Positions 34,461 through 43,573 of a DNA stretch of 64,000 nt are shown here, piece by piece. The notes beneath the pieces were generated by a model that ran no database searches, was not told where the DNA came from, and worked only from the letters and a program-made list of their open reading frames with translations. Source of the DNA: Arenimonas terrae (GTDB lineage Bacteria; Pseudomonadota; Gammaproteobacteria; Xanthomonadales; Xanthomonadaceae). The translations under genes and the position numbers were made by a program. The DNA lies in NCBI RefSeq assembly GCF_006265115.1, contig NZ_SMDR01000001.1, positions 496,001 through 560,000 of the forward strand, written 5' to 3'. Each line of letters starts with the position of its first letter. Within the stretch, counting starts at the first letter, position 1.

Positions 34461-36791
34461 TCAATGGGAAGCGGGCGCGATCGGCGCCGGCCGGAAACAA
34501 GGCGACAGCATCCAGACCAGGGCGATGCCCAGTCCCAGGCTGAGGCCGAAGCCGTGCAGCGCCGGCGTGGCCGACAGCGCCAGCAGGCCGAAGGCGAGCA
34601 AGGTGCTGGCTGCACCGAGCGAGACCGCCAGCCAGCTGGACGGGTCGTCGCGATGTTCGAGCAGGAAGATGCCGTAGTCCACGCCGAAGCCGAGCAACAG
34701 CAGCTGGGCCAGCACGCCGAACAACTGCAGGGGCACGCCCGCCCAGCCCAGCACGGCCAGGGTGAGCAGGGCCGCGAGCGCGGTCGGCAGCAGCGCCCGC
34801 CAGGCCTGCCGGCGGAAGCGCAGGAACAGCGCCAGTCCGACCGCGGCATAACCGGCGACCAGCAGGCCCGACATCATCCGACGGTAGTGCCCGAGCACGT
34901 CCGAGATCCGCGCGGTGCGGTCGATCCAGCGCACGCCGGGCAGGCCCGCGGCGGCGGCCTCGAGTTCGTCCAGGCCGTCGACGGCCAGGCCTTCGAGCAT
35001 CACCACGCTGCCCCATTGCGACTGCACCGGCCCCAGCCACAGTGGCCGCAGGGGTTCGGACACCGGATGGGCGAGCCAGTCGTCCGGCGCGAGGTGTGCG
35101 GCCGGTGGCGGCGCTGGCGGCGAGGCTTCGCCCAGCAGTGCGCCCAGACGGGTGAGCACGGCGGTTTCGGCGGCCTGGCTGAGCGCGTGGTCCTGCCGCT
35201 GCCGCGCCAGCGAAGGCAGCCAGTCCGACACCGCGCGCCAGCCGCCCAGGCGGCCCTGCGCCTTCAGCGCGTGCAGGCGCGCGGTCAGCGCCTCTTCGGC
35301 CTGCAGCAGTGCTTCGGCATCGGGCGCATCGACCAGGAAGAACTGGGCGGGACTCGGCAGCCCCAACAGCCGGCCGATGCGGATTTCCTGCCCGACCAGC
35401 GCCGGCGGCGAACTCTGCAGGCTGCGCAGGTCGTCGTTCACCTGCAGGCGCAGCAGTCCGCCCAGCGCGAACGCGGCGGCCAGCGCCGCCAGCACCAGGC
35501 CCGCGCGCGTCGGACGCCAGCGCGGCCAGCCTGCGAGGCTGGCGCCGACCTTCGCGGCGAAGCTGCTGGGCCGCGGCGCCGCACGGTCGAGCCAGGGGAA
35601 CCAAAGCACCACGGTCAGGAAGGCGGCGCCCAGGCCGGCCGCCGAGAACAGTGCCATCTGCCGCAGGCCCGGGAACGGCGCGATCGCCAGCGCCAGGTAG
35701 GCCAGCACGCTGGTCGCCAGGGCCAGGAACAGGCCGGGCAGCAGCTGCCGCATCAGCGATCGGGGCGCCACGCCGGGCTGGCCCTGCCGCGTCGCGAACC
35801 AGTGGATGCCGTAGTCCTCGGCCACGCCGACCAGGCTGGCGCCGAACACCAGGGTCAGCAGGTGCACCTTGCCGAACACCAGCGCCGTGGCGGTGACGCC
35901 GGCGGCGCAGCCGATCAGCAGCGAGGCCGACACCAGCAGGATCGGCCGCGGGCTGCGGAAGGCCAGCCAGACCAGCGCGATCACCGCCAGCAGCGAGCCC
36001 AGGCCGATGGTGTTGACCTCGCGGCTGGCCTGCACGGCGGCGGCCTCGGCGTGCAGGGGCACGCCGCCCTGCAGAAGCTCGATGTCCGCGCCGCCGGACC
36101 GTGCGGCGGCCGCGGCGGCGCGGTCGAGTGCATCCTGCAGGCGCCGTTCGCCATCGAGCCGGAACGCCGACGCGCGGCTCTCGAACCGCAGCAGCGCCCA
36201 GTGTTTGCCTTCGGCCTCCAGCGCCAGCAGGCCGTCGCGCGGCTGCAGGCCGCGGCCGGCGCGGGCCTGCCACCAGTCCGGCCACAGCCCGAGCGGATCA
36301 TCCTGCCACTGCCCCAGCCCGCCGCCCGGGCCGGGGCCGTAAAGCCGGGCCAGTGCCGGTTCGACCCAGGCCTCGGGCGCGGTGCCTCGCAGTTGCTCGC
36401 GCTGGGTCGGCGTCAGCAGGCCACGGCGATGCGGCGCGTAAAAATCCACGGCGGCGGCCAGCGCCTCGTCCTGGCCGGTGATCGGCCGCAGCAGTTGATC
36501 CTGCGGCGCCAGCGCCGCCAGGAACGCCTCGGCGGCCGCACGGCTGCGCTTCCAGTCTTCGCTGCCCAGCAGCACCACGACCTGGCGCGTGGCCGCACCG
36601 GCGATGCGCTCGTTCGCCGCCTGCAGCTGCGCGTCGTCGCCCTCGCCCGGCAGCAGCGCCATCACGTCGCTGTCGAGCCGCGCTTCGCGCCAGAAGCCGA
36701 TCTGGTGCGCGCCCAGGGCCGCGACGGCGAGCAGCCAGGCCAGCGCGAGCGCCGGCCAGAACCGCGGACGTGGGCGCCGGGCCTCAGTCAA
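34461..36791 (-). CDS. MMPL/RND-type exporter of the aryl-polyene operon
   Basis: The 776-residue protein has the two-fold RND/MMPL layout: a membrane helix at the N-terminus, a periplasmic loop, helices 2-6 (about 250-400), a second loop, and helices 7-12 (about 645-770). It contains GVAEDYGIHWFATRQG and GFGVDYGIFLLEHRDD, the conserved acidic motifs of helix 4/10. It likely moves the polyene lipid across the inner membrane. The start is TTG at 36791, inside the LolA-like gene's end; no ATG or GTG fits before the first helix. Confidence 0.88.
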   Translation of the reverse strand: MTEARRPRPRFWPALALAWLLAVAALGAHQIGFWREARLDSDVMALLPGEGDDAQLQAANERIAGAATRQVVVLLGSEDWKRSRAAAEAFLAALAPQDQLLRPITGQDEALAAAVDFYAPHRRGLLTPTQREQLRGTAPEAWVEPALARLYGPGPGGGLGQWQDDPLGLWPDWWQARAGRGLQPRDGLLALEAEGKHWALLRFESRASAFRLDGERRLQDALDRAAAAAARSGGADIELLQGGVPLHAEAAAVQASREVNTIGLGSLLAVIALVWLAFRSPRPILLVSASLLIGCAAGVTATALVFGKVHLLTLVFGASLVGVAEDYGIHWFATRQGQPGVAPRSLMRQLLPGLFLALATSVLAYLALAIAPFPGLRQMALFSAAGLGAAFLTVVLWFPWLDRAAPRPSSFAAKVGASLAGWPRWRPTRAGLVLAALAAAFALGGLLRLQVNDDLRSLQSSPPALVGQEIRIGRLLGLPSPAQFFLVDAPDAEALLQAEEALTARLHALKAQGRLGGWRAVSDWLPSLARQRQDHALSQAAETAVLTRLGALLGEASPPAPPPAAHLAPDDWLAHPVSEPLRPLWLGPVQSQWGSVVMLEGLAVDGLDELEAAAAGLPGVRWIDRTARISDVLGHYRRMMSGLLVAGYAAVGLALFLRFRRQAWRALLPTALAALLTLAVLGWAGVPLQLFGVLAQLLLLGFGVDYGIFLLEHRDDPSSWLAVSLGAASTLLAFGLLALSATPALHGFGLSLGLGIALVWMLSPCFRPAPIAPASH

Positions 36792-37434
36792 AACGGGCGG
36801 CCTCGGCGGCGGTCGGCGCCGCGGGCTGGTCGACGAGGGTCAGGAAACGCAGCGAGGTCAGGTCACCCGCGGCTTCCTCGATCTCGACCTCGCGCACGAA
36901 GCGGTCGCCGCGCAGCGTGATGCGCCGGAACACGCGCGCCAGGGCCGCCTCCTTCGGCTGCAGCCGGAGCATCCAGCGACCGTCCGGCGACAGGATCTCC
37001 TCGGTGTGGAACTGCGTCGCCAGCGCGTCCACATCGCCGGCAACCAGGGCCATCAGCAGCGAGTTCACCGCGGCCATGCCCGGTGACGTCGCGGCGTCGA
37101 GCACGACGCGCTGGCTGCCGTCGGGCAGGCGCGTCAGCAGGCGTTCGCGCGTCAGCAGGGTGCTGGAGGCGAAGGGCTCGGTCGTATCCCAGGCGACGCC
37201 GCGCTCGCGCAGCAGCAGAAAATCGCCGCGCGAAACCAGCGGATTGCGGAAACCCTTGAGCTGTTTGCGCTGTTCGAACGTGCCGCGCAGCACGGCGGGC
37301 TGCGCCAGCCGCTCGCGCACGCCGGCATTGCCGCCCTGCCCGGCCGGCGCCGATGCCTGCGCATGCGCCGGGGCCGGGACCGGAGAAAACGCTGCGAGCG
37401 CGAGCACGGCCAGAACCCAGGAAAGCCTCCTCAC
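36784..37434 (-). CDS. LolA-like outer membrane lipoprotein carrier (aryl-polyene)
   Basis: The 216-residue protein has a signal peptide (RRLSWVLAVLALAAFSPVPAPAHA) and a LolA-like fold sequence (QPAVLRGTFEQRKQLKGFRNPLVSRGDFLLLRERGVAWDT). It probably ferries the lipid-linked pigment through the periplasm, alongside the MMPL exporter. The start is GTG at 37434, overlapping the thioesterase stop as GTGA. Confidence 0.85.
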   Translation of the reverse strand: MRRLSWVLAVLALAAFSPVPAPAHAQASAPAGQGGNAGVRERLAQPAVLRGTFEQRKQLKGFRNPLVSRGDFLLLRERGVAWDTTEPFASSTLLTRERLLTRLPDGSQRVVLDAATSPGMAAVNSLLMALVAGDVDALATQFHTEEILSPDGRWMLRLQPKEAALARVFRRITLRGDRFVREVEIEEAAGDLTSLRFLTLVDQPAAPTAAEAARFD

Positions 37435-37847
37435 GGGGCGATCCCCAACCGCTCCAGCAGCACCGGGGGCGATGCGAAACACATCTCGCCGGTGCGCAGG
37501 TCGACGGCGACCTGGATGCTGTGTGCGCGCGTGATCACCTCGCCGCTGGCGGCGTCGCTGATCAGGTAGTCGATCTTCAGTCGGTTCTCCCACTCCACGA
37601 TCTGCGCGCGCACCTTGAGGCGCTGGCCGAAACGCGCCGAGCGCACGTATTTGGTGCGCAGGTCCACGATCGGCCACAGGTAGCCCGATTCGCGCATCTG
37701 CGGATAGTCGTAGTCGAATCGCAGCAGCAGCGCGCAGCGCGCCAGCTCCAGGTACTTCATGTAGTGGCCGTGCCAGACCACCTCCATCGGATCGAGGTCA
37801 TGGAAGGCCGGCGTGAGCTCGATCTCGGCGGCGAGGTCAGTCCGCAT
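37431..37847 (-). CDS. 4HBT-family acyl-CoA/ACP thioesterase (ApeK-like)
   Basis: The 138-residue hotdog protein has the 4-hydroxybenzoyl-CoA thioesterase signature FHDLDPMEVVWHGHYMKYLELAR, with the active-site Asp in DLDPMEVVWHG. It would release or edit acyl chains during polyene synthesis. It starts 11 bases inside the ammonia-lyase end and overlaps the LolA-like start. Confidence 0.88.
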   Translation of the reverse strand: MRTDLAAEIELTPAFHDLDPMEVVWHGHYMKYLELARCALLLRFDYDYPQMRESGYLWPIVDLRTKYVRSARFGQRLKVRAQIVEWENRLKIDYLISDAASGEVITRAHSIQVAVDLRTGEMCFASPPVLLERLGIAP

Positions 37848-39387
37848 ACAGGCTCCACGCTTCGCCGCGGATGGCGGCCAGCAGCTGGCGCAGCTCGACG
37901 TCAAGCGCGCGGTCCTCGACGATCAGCGGCAGGCGCGACGCCAGGTCGGCCAGCATCGCCTCGGGCGCGGCCGACATCGGCGCGCCGCCGTCGAGCGCGC
38001 GGCGCAGGGCGACGCCCTGCCGGACGGTCACCAGGAGAGCGGCGACGACCTGCTCGGTCAGCTCGATCACGCGCAGGCAGTCGCGCGCGGCGATCGTGCC
38101 CATGCTGACCTTGTCCTGGTTGTGGCACTCGGTGGACCGCGAGAACACCGAGGCCGGCATGGTCAGCTTCAGCGCCTCCGCGGTCCAGGCCGAGGCGCTG
38201 ATCTGCAGGGCCTTGAGGCCGTGGTTGAGCGCGGCGCGGTCGCCGGCGGCCGCGGTCAGGTTCGCCGGCAGGCCGTGGCTGTAGCGGGCGTCCACCACCA
38301 GGGCCATCTGCCGGTCGAGCAGGTCGGCGAGGTTGGCGACGGCGTTTTTCATCGAGTCCATCGCGAAGGCGATGTGGCCGCCGTAGAAGTGGCCGCCGTG
38401 CAGCACCATCTCCTGTTCGGCATCGATGATGGGGTTGTCGTTGGCGCTGTTGAGCTCGTTCTCGATCTGTGCGCGCAGCCAGGGCAGCGCGTCCTCGAGC
38501 ACGCCGACCACGTGCGGCGCGCAGCGCAGGGAATAACGGTCTTGCAGGCGCTGTTCGTTGCGCGGCGGGCGATCGGAGGCCAGGTCGGCGCGCAGGCGCG
38601 CGGCGACCCGCTGCTGGCCGGCGTGCGGCTTCACCGCGAACAGGGTCTGGTCGAAGTGGTGGGCGTTGCCGGCGCTGGCGACCACGTTGAAGGCGGTGAT
38701 GCGGGTGGCCAGACGGCCCAGGTAGTCGGCGCGGCGCCAGGCCAGGCAGGCCAACGCGGTCATCACCGCGGTGCCATTCATGATCGCCAGGCCTTCCTTG
38801 GGGCGGAGCTTCAGCGGCTTGAGACCGTGCGCGGCCAGCGCGTCGGCGGCCGGCTTCACCTTGCCCTGGTGCCAGACCTCGCGCTCGCCGCACAGCACCG
38901 CCGCCACATAGGACAGCGGCGTCAGGTCGCCGCTGGCGCCGACCGAACCTTCGGCCGGGATCAGCGGCAGGATGTCGTGTGCCAGCAGGGCCTCGAGCTG
39001 CTGCAGCAGGGCCAGGCTGACGCCGGACACGCCCTGGGCCAGCGACTGCAGGCGCGCCAGCAGCACCGCCCGGGTTTCCTCCGGATCCAGGAACCGGCCG
39101 AGGCCGACGCCGTGGTAGGTGTAGAGATGGCGCGGCAGTTCGTCCACCAGGGCCGGCGGGATCGCCACCGTGCAGGAATCGCCGTAGCCGGTGCTGACGC
39201 CGTAAACCACGCCGTCCTCGGCGATCAGCCGGTCGACGAAGTCGGCGCCGCGGTTGATGCGTGCCTGGAAGCCGGCGTCCGTGGAAAGCGCCGGCCGGGC
39301 CCGGCCCGAGGCGGTGGCGACCACGTCCTCGATCCGCAGCGGGCGGCCGTCGATGGCGAGGGGGCGCGGGTCAGGGCTGAGCGGCAT
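37837..39387 (-). CDS. Aromatic amino acid ammonia lyase (HAL/TAL family)
   Basis: The 516-residue enzyme carries the MIO cofactor triad Ala151-Ser152-Gly153 (GSVGASGDLTPL), the catalytic Tyr62 (VYGVSTGYG) and the ENELNSANDNPI segment. The selectivity pair, aligned by the LYTYHGVGLG segment, is Tyr91-His92. Histidine lyases have Ser-His and Rhodobacter tyrosine lyase has His-Leu, so this enzyme belongs to neither class by that test. In the cluster it most likely makes a hydroxycinnamate starter from tyrosine. It overlaps the acyltransferase end by 17 bases. Confidence 0.88.
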   Translation of the reverse strand: MPLSPDPRPLAIDGRPLRIEDVVATASGRARPALSTDAGFQARINRGADFVDRLIAEDGVVYGVSTGYGDSCTVAIPPALVDELPRHLYTYHGVGLGRFLDPEETRAVLLARLQSLAQGVSGVSLALLQQLEALLAHDILPLIPAEGSVGASGDLTPLSYVAAVLCGEREVWHQGKVKPAADALAAHGLKPLKLRPKEGLAIMNGTAVMTALACLAWRRADYLGRLATRITAFNVVASAGNAHHFDQTLFAVKPHAGQQRVAARLRADLASDRPPRNEQRLQDRYSLRCAPHVVGVLEDALPWLRAQIENELNSANDNPIIDAEQEMVLHGGHFYGGHIAFAMDSMKNAVANLADLLDRQMALVVDARYSHGLPANLTAAAGDRAALNHGLKALQISASAWTAEALKLTMPASVFSRSTECHNQDKVSMGTIAARDCLRVIELTEQVVAALLVTVRQGVALRRALDGGAPMSAAPEAMLADLASRLPLIVEDRALDVELRQLLAAIRGEAWSLYAD

Positions 39388-40312
39388 GGCGGGCGGTGTC
39401 CCAGAAGGGGTAGAAGTTGAACCAGTCGTAGGGCGATTCTCGCAGGCTGGCGGTCATCCAGCGCGCGAACTGCTCCGCGCAGGCGTCCAGGCCGGCCTGA
39501 CGGTCGGCGCGGTCCAGCAGCACGCGTTCGGTCATCGGCACGATCCGGGCGCGGTAGCCATCGCCCGCGTGCAGGCACGACAGCAGCCAGACCGGGCAGC
39601 GCAGCACGGCGGCGATCAGGTAGGGACCGGCCGGCAGGTCGGCCGGCGCGCCCAGGAAGTCCGCGCGGGCAATGCGGTCGCCCGACACCGGCACGCGGTC
39701 GCCGGCGATGGCGATGAACTCGCCGGCGGCGATGCGGTCGGCCAGCATCATCGCCGTGGTCGGCGAGAAGTCGGTGACCTGCATCAGGCGCACGGTCGCG
39801 GCGGGGTTCAGGCGTTCGAGGATGCGATTGAAACGCTGGGCATGCGCGGTGTGCACCAGGATGGTCACGCGCAGCCCCTCGCGCCAGCCGGCCGCCATCT
39901 GCATCAGCTCCAGGCAGCCCATGTGGGCGGTGGCGATGATGCCGCCCTGCCCCGCCTGCGAGGCGCGCAGCATGCTTTCATGGCCCTGGAAGTCGACCCG
40001 CGCGCGCGGGTAGCGGCCGCCGATGGCCAGCATCTTATCGAGCAGCGTCTCGGCGAAGCAGGCGAAGTGGCGCAGGCTTTCGCGGATGCCGGGGCGGCGC
40101 TCGAACAGGCCGGGTTCGGCCGCGTGCAGACGCTGCAGGTAGTCCAGCGAGGCGCGGCGCGCGACCGGACTGCCGAGCCAGTAGACGAACACCACCGGGT
40201 ACAGGCACAGCCGGAACGGCCAGCGCCCGAGCACGCGGTAGACGCCGTAAAGCAGCCAAGTGCCGCCGACGAAGGTGGTTTCGCCCAGTTCGGCCCAGTG
40301 CCGTCCGCTCAT
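39371..40312 (-). CDS. LpxL/HtrB-like lysophospholipid acyltransferase
   Basis: The 313-residue protein has the LpxL-type sequence pattern ATAHMGCLELMQMAAGWREG (the HX4-type active site is represented by HMGCLE) and the later GDRVPVSGDR segment. An N-terminal membrane-associated helix is present. In aryl-polyene clusters such acyltransferases are thought to join the polyene to a lipid or sugar-lipid. It overlaps the glycosyltransferase stop by ATGA. Confidence 0.85.
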   Translation of the reverse strand: MSGRHWAELGETTFVGGTWLLYGVYRVLGRWPFRLCLYPVVFVYWLGSPVARRASLDYLQRLHAAEPGLFERRPGIRESLRHFACFAETLLDKMLAIGGRYPRARVDFQGHESMLRASQAGQGGIIATAHMGCLELMQMAAGWREGLRVTILVHTAHAQRFNRILERLNPAATVRLMQVTDFSPTTAMMLADRIAAGEFIAIAGDRVPVSGDRIARADFLGAPADLPAGPYLIAAVLRCPVWLLSCLHAGDGYRARIVPMTERVLLDRADRQAGLDACAEQFARWMTASLRESPYDWFNFYPFWDTARHAAQP

Positions 40313-41061
40313 CGCCGGCTCCCCTTGCGCGCAAGCAGACGCGGCAGGCGCCGCAGCATCCCGAAGAACAGCCGCGTGTGCATGGCCGAGATGCGCAGGT
40401 TGTCGCGCCATAGGTCGAAATGCGAGACACCGTCGCTGGGATAGGTCACGCGCGTCGGCCGATTGCGCACCGGCAGGCCCTGCCAATGCAGGCGCACCAG
40501 GATCTCAGTGTCGAAGTCCATGCGCCGTCCGATCCGGGTCTGGTCCAGCAGGGCCAGGGTCGGCGCCAGCGGATAGACCCGGAAACCGCACATCGAGTCG
40601 GCGATGTCGAAGGACAGCGTGTTGATCCAGACCCAGACATGGGTCGCGTAGCGGCCGTAGAGGCGGCCGCGCGGCACGGAGGCGTCGTAGACCGGACGGC
40701 CGTTGATCACCGCATCCGGCTCGGAGCTCGCCTGAGCGAGGAAGGCCGGCACGTCGGCGGCTTCGTGCTGGCCGTCGGCGTCGATCTGCAGGACGTGGCT
40801 GTGGCCGCGGCGGCCGGCGTCGCGCAGGCCCGCCATCACCGCGGCGCCCTTGCCCTGGTTCGGCTCCAGGCGAAGCAGGGACAGCCAGTGCGGTTCCGCG
40901 GCGGCCAGCCGGCGCAGGGTGGCCGCGCAGTCCGGGCCGGAACCGTCGTCCACCAGCAGGCAGGGCACGCCGTGTCCGCGCAGGCGCGCCAGCAGCGGGC
41001 CGATCGCGTGTTCGTGTTCGTAGACCGGGATGACGATCAGCGGCGAGAACATGCGGGTCAT
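40309..41061 (-). CDS. Family 2 glycosyltransferase (dolichyl-phosphate-mannose-synthase-like)
   Basis: The 250-residue protein has GT2 hallmarks: IVIPVYEHEHAIG at the start, LVDDGSGPDCAATL, NQGKGAAVMAGL, and the metal-binding QIDADGQH. It would transfer a sugar to the lipid or aryl head group of the pigment. It overlaps the ligase stop by ATGA and the acyltransferase start by 4 bases. Confidence 0.9.
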   Translation of the reverse strand: MTRMFSPLIVIPVYEHEHAIGPLLARLRGHGVPCLLVDDGSGPDCAATLRRLAAAEPHWLSLLRLEPNQGKGAAVMAGLRDAGRRGHSHVLQIDADGQHEAADVPAFLAQASSEPDAVINGRPVYDASVPRGRLYGRYATHVWVWINTLSFDIADSMCGFRVYPLAPTLALLDQTRIGRRMDFDTEILVRLHWQGLPVRNRPTRVTYPSDGVSHFDLWRDNLRISAMHTRLFFGMLRRLPRLLARKGSRR

Positions 41062-42746
41062 GCCTCGTCCTCCGGCGGTGCAAAGCGCAGGCGGCCGCTG
41101 GCGTGCACGCCCTGGCCGGAGGTGAATCGGAATCCCAACTGCGCCGTTGCCGGTTGCCAGTCCAGTTCGACCTGCAGCCGGGCACCTGGCCGGACCAGAT
41201 GCTGGAACTTCACAGCCTCCATGCGCTGCATTCCGCCGCGCACACCGAAGGCATCGCGGCCCAGCCGCACCGCCCAGTCGATCAGGGCCACACCGGGCAG
41301 CACCGCGGCCTGCGGGAAATGGCCTTCGAAGGCGGCCAGGTCGGCGGTCACCTCGAGTGCGAGGCGCGCGTGGCCCGGTGCGCGTTCATGCCATTGCGGC
41401 TCGGGCAGGTGCGGACGGAACAGGTCGGCGAGCCGGCGTTCGCTGGTCTTGCCCTGGGCGTCGACCGGCAGCGCGTCGACGAAGCGCCAGCGCCGCGGCA
41501 GCGCGATCGCTTCGGCGTGGCCGGCCAACCAGTCGCGCAGCATCGAGGCCAGCCCTGCCCTTCCCGCCTGGTCCAGCCGGGTCCGTCCCTCGGCGCTGGG
41601 CACGGCGGCGACCGCGACCAGGATGCGGTGTCCCGGCAGCGCCAGCACGCGCGCTTCGTCCAGCAGCGGCGAAGCCTGCAGACGGCGTTCGATCGCGCTC
41701 AGCGAAATGCGTCGCTCCTCCAGCTTGACGATGCGGTCGGCGCGCCCGCGCAGTTCGAAGCCGCCGCCGGTTGCGGCGATCGCCCGGTCCTGGGTGCGGA
41801 ACCAGCCGGCCTCGGCCAGGTGCGGCGACTGCAGCTCGAGCAGACCATCGGCCAGGCGCCACGACACGCCCGGCAGCGGCAGCCAGGGCGGCGCCGCGCC
41901 GCCTGACCGGCGCCACGCGATGCCGCCGGTTTCGGTGCTGCCGAAGACTTCGATCGCCGCCTGGCCCCAGAGCCGCCGCACGTCGTGCGCGGCGTCGGCC
42001 GGCAGCGGACCTCCGGACGAAAACACCGCCCGCAGGCCGGCGGCCAGCGATCGCCAATCCTGGTTTTCCGGAAGCCGCTTGAGGTGGGCGGGGCTGGCGA
42101 CCAGGACCAGCGGCGCCGGCCCCAGCACCGTCAGCTCCTCGTTGTAGGCCAGGCGTCGCGGTGCGAACCGGCGCCGCGCCGACAGCGGCCAGAGCACGCG
42201 GAACAGCAGTCCGTAGATGTGCTGGTGCGATACCGTGCCCTGCACCAGCGCGTCGCCCATCGTGGCGCCGAACTGCGCCTCCAGCGCGCCGACTTCGTGG
42301 TCGAGCTGGCGCAGCGTCTTGCCGATCGCACCGGGTTCTCCGGTGGATCCCGAGGTGAACAGCACCAGCCGGCAAGCGTCCGGATCGAGCGCGCCGGCGG
42401 TCGTCGGATCGGCCGGGACCTCCGGCGCCTTCAGCGCGCCCGGCAGGTCGCCCGCCCAGCCATCGACTTCGGAGCGCAGCCGGTCCAGCGTGGCCGGCAG
42501 CGTATCGCCCGGCAACCAGAGGACCTTGCCGGCGAGCCAGCCGCCGAACAGCGCCGCCGCGAACTCGAAGCTGTCGTCCAGGTGCAGGGCATGGTTGCGG
42601 CCCGAGTGACCCGCGAAGGCCTGCCGCCATGCGGCGACGCGGGCCAGGAACTGCGAACGATCATGCTCCGGCGTGACGGCCAGCGTCGGAGGGGTCGCGT
42701 CGACGCGCGTGAGGTCGCCGAGCGGGATGCGCGCTTCAGGAACCAT
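41058..42746 (-). CDS. Acyl-ACP/CoA synthetase fused to a FabZ-like dehydratase domain
   Basis: The 562-residue protein joins two enzymes. Residues 1 to about 445 are an AMP-forming ligase (TSGSTG at 131-136; C-terminal lysine motif AQGKTSERRL). Residues about 455-562 are a hotdog dehydratase with GHFPQAAVLPGVALIDW and likely catalytic His476. In the Xenorhabdus system these roles are the separate proteins ApeH, which loads the aromatic starter on an ACP, and ApeI. Here one chain would both prime the ACP and supply a dehydratase partner. It overlaps the membrane-protein gene end by 11 bases. Confidence 0.87.
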   Translation of the reverse strand: MVPEARIPLGDLTRVDATPPTLAVTPEHDRSQFLARVAAWRQAFAGHSGRNHALHLDDSFEFAAALFGGWLAGKVLWLPGDTLPATLDRLRSEVDGWAGDLPGALKAPEVPADPTTAGALDPDACRLVLFTSGSTGEPGAIGKTLRQLDHEVGALEAQFGATMGDALVQGTVSHQHIYGLLFRVLWPLSARRRFAPRRLAYNEELTVLGPAPLVLVASPAHLKRLPENQDWRSLAAGLRAVFSSGGPLPADAAHDVRRLWGQAAIEVFGSTETGGIAWRRSGGAAPPWLPLPGVSWRLADGLLELQSPHLAEAGWFRTQDRAIAATGGGFELRGRADRIVKLEERRISLSAIERRLQASPLLDEARVLALPGHRILVAVAAVPSAEGRTRLDQAGRAGLASMLRDWLAGHAEAIALPRRWRFVDALPVDAQGKTSERRLADLFRPHLPEPQWHERAPGHARLALEVTADLAAFEGHFPQAAVLPGVALIDWAVRLGRDAFGVRGGMQRMEAVKFQHLVRPGARLQVELDWQPATAQLGFRFTSGQGVHASGRLRFAPPEDEA

Positions 42747-43269
42747 GGCGCGGCCGCAGCAGGCGTTCGCCCAGGAACATCGCGCCGATCAGCACATAGG
42801 CGATCAGACCGTTGTAAAGCGCCCAGGTGGCGTCGGATGCGGCCAGCGCCGTCCACAGCGCGATGCCGCCGTTGAGCACGAAGAACAGGCACCAGGCGCG
42901 CGTCACCCGGGTCACGTAGGGAATCGCGGCGGCCGGCAGGTCCGGCGTCTGCAGGCGGGCCAGGCGTTCGATGACGGTCGGCGGATGCCGCAGGCTGACC
43001 GCGAACACGGTCAGCAGGGCCAGGTTCACCAGCACCGGATAGAGCTTGAGCGGCAGGCCGTCGTTGCTGAACCAGCTCGCCAGCACCAGGCCGCAGGCAC
43101 CGGCCGCAGCAACCAGCCAGACCTTCTCGCGCGAGGCGATGGCACGCAACAGCGCCAGGGACAGCAGGAACAGCGCGACCCAGCGCGGCTCGAAGCGCGT
43201 CAGTCCGAACCAGACCGCCAGCGGATAAAGCAGGGTCGCCAGCCAGGCCAGCGCTGCTGCGGCGCGCAT
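42736..43269 (-). CDS. COG4648-type membrane protein of the aryl-polyene operon
   Basis: The 177-residue product has five to six membrane helices (ALAWLATLLYPLAVWFG, WVALFLLSLALLRAI, VWLVAAAGACGLVLASW, YPVLVNLALLTVFAVSL, WCLFFVLNGGIALWTALA, ALYNGLIAYVLIGAMFLGE). Proteins of this kind recur in aryl-polyene clusters without a known function. The stop codon of the ACP gene lies immediately before the ATG. Confidence 0.8.
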   Translation of the reverse strand: MRAAAALAWLATLLYPLAVWFGLTRFEPRWVALFLLSLALLRAIASREKVWLVAAAGACGLVLASWFSNDGLPLKLYPVLVNLALLTVFAVSLRHPPTVIERLARLQTPDLPAAAIPYVTRVTRAWCLFFVLNGGIALWTALAASDATWALYNGLIAYVLIGAMFLGERLLRPRHGS

Positions 43270-43539
43270 TCAGTCGCCCGCGTGCGATTCGGCGCCCGCG
43301 TGCATCATGCCGTGCAGTGCGTCCACCACGTCCTGCACGGTGCGCACGGAGCGAAAAGCCTCCGGCTTGAGGTTGCCGCCGAGCAGCGGCTTGAGCTGCA
43401 CGATCAGGTCCACGGCGTCGATGCTGTCGATGTCCAGGTCCTCGCCGAGTTTCGATTCCAGGCTGACCTTGGCCGGGTCGATGCCGAAGGTCTCCTGGAG
43501 GATGGCGACGATGCGCTGGAAAAGCTGGTCCTTGGTCAT
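43270..43539 (-). CDS. Acyl carrier protein 1 (aryl-polyene)
   Basis: The 89-residue protein has the phosphopantetheine attachment motif DIDSIDAVDL with Ser39, and the usual four-helix acidic ACP pattern (VAILQETFGIDPAKVSLESKL). The C-terminus has an unusual His-rich end (GMMHAGAESHAGD). It is one of two ACPs in tandem, 34 bases downstream of the other, and is presumably loaded by the cluster's Sfp-type transferase. Confidence 0.92.
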   Translation of the reverse strand: MTKDQLFQRIVAILQETFGIDPAKVSLESKLGEDLDIDSIDAVDLIVQLKPLLGGNLKPEAFRSVRTVQDVVDALHGMMHAGAESHAGD

Positions 43540-43573
43540 GGTCTTGCTCGTGCGTTGCGACGGCCGGGGGGCC

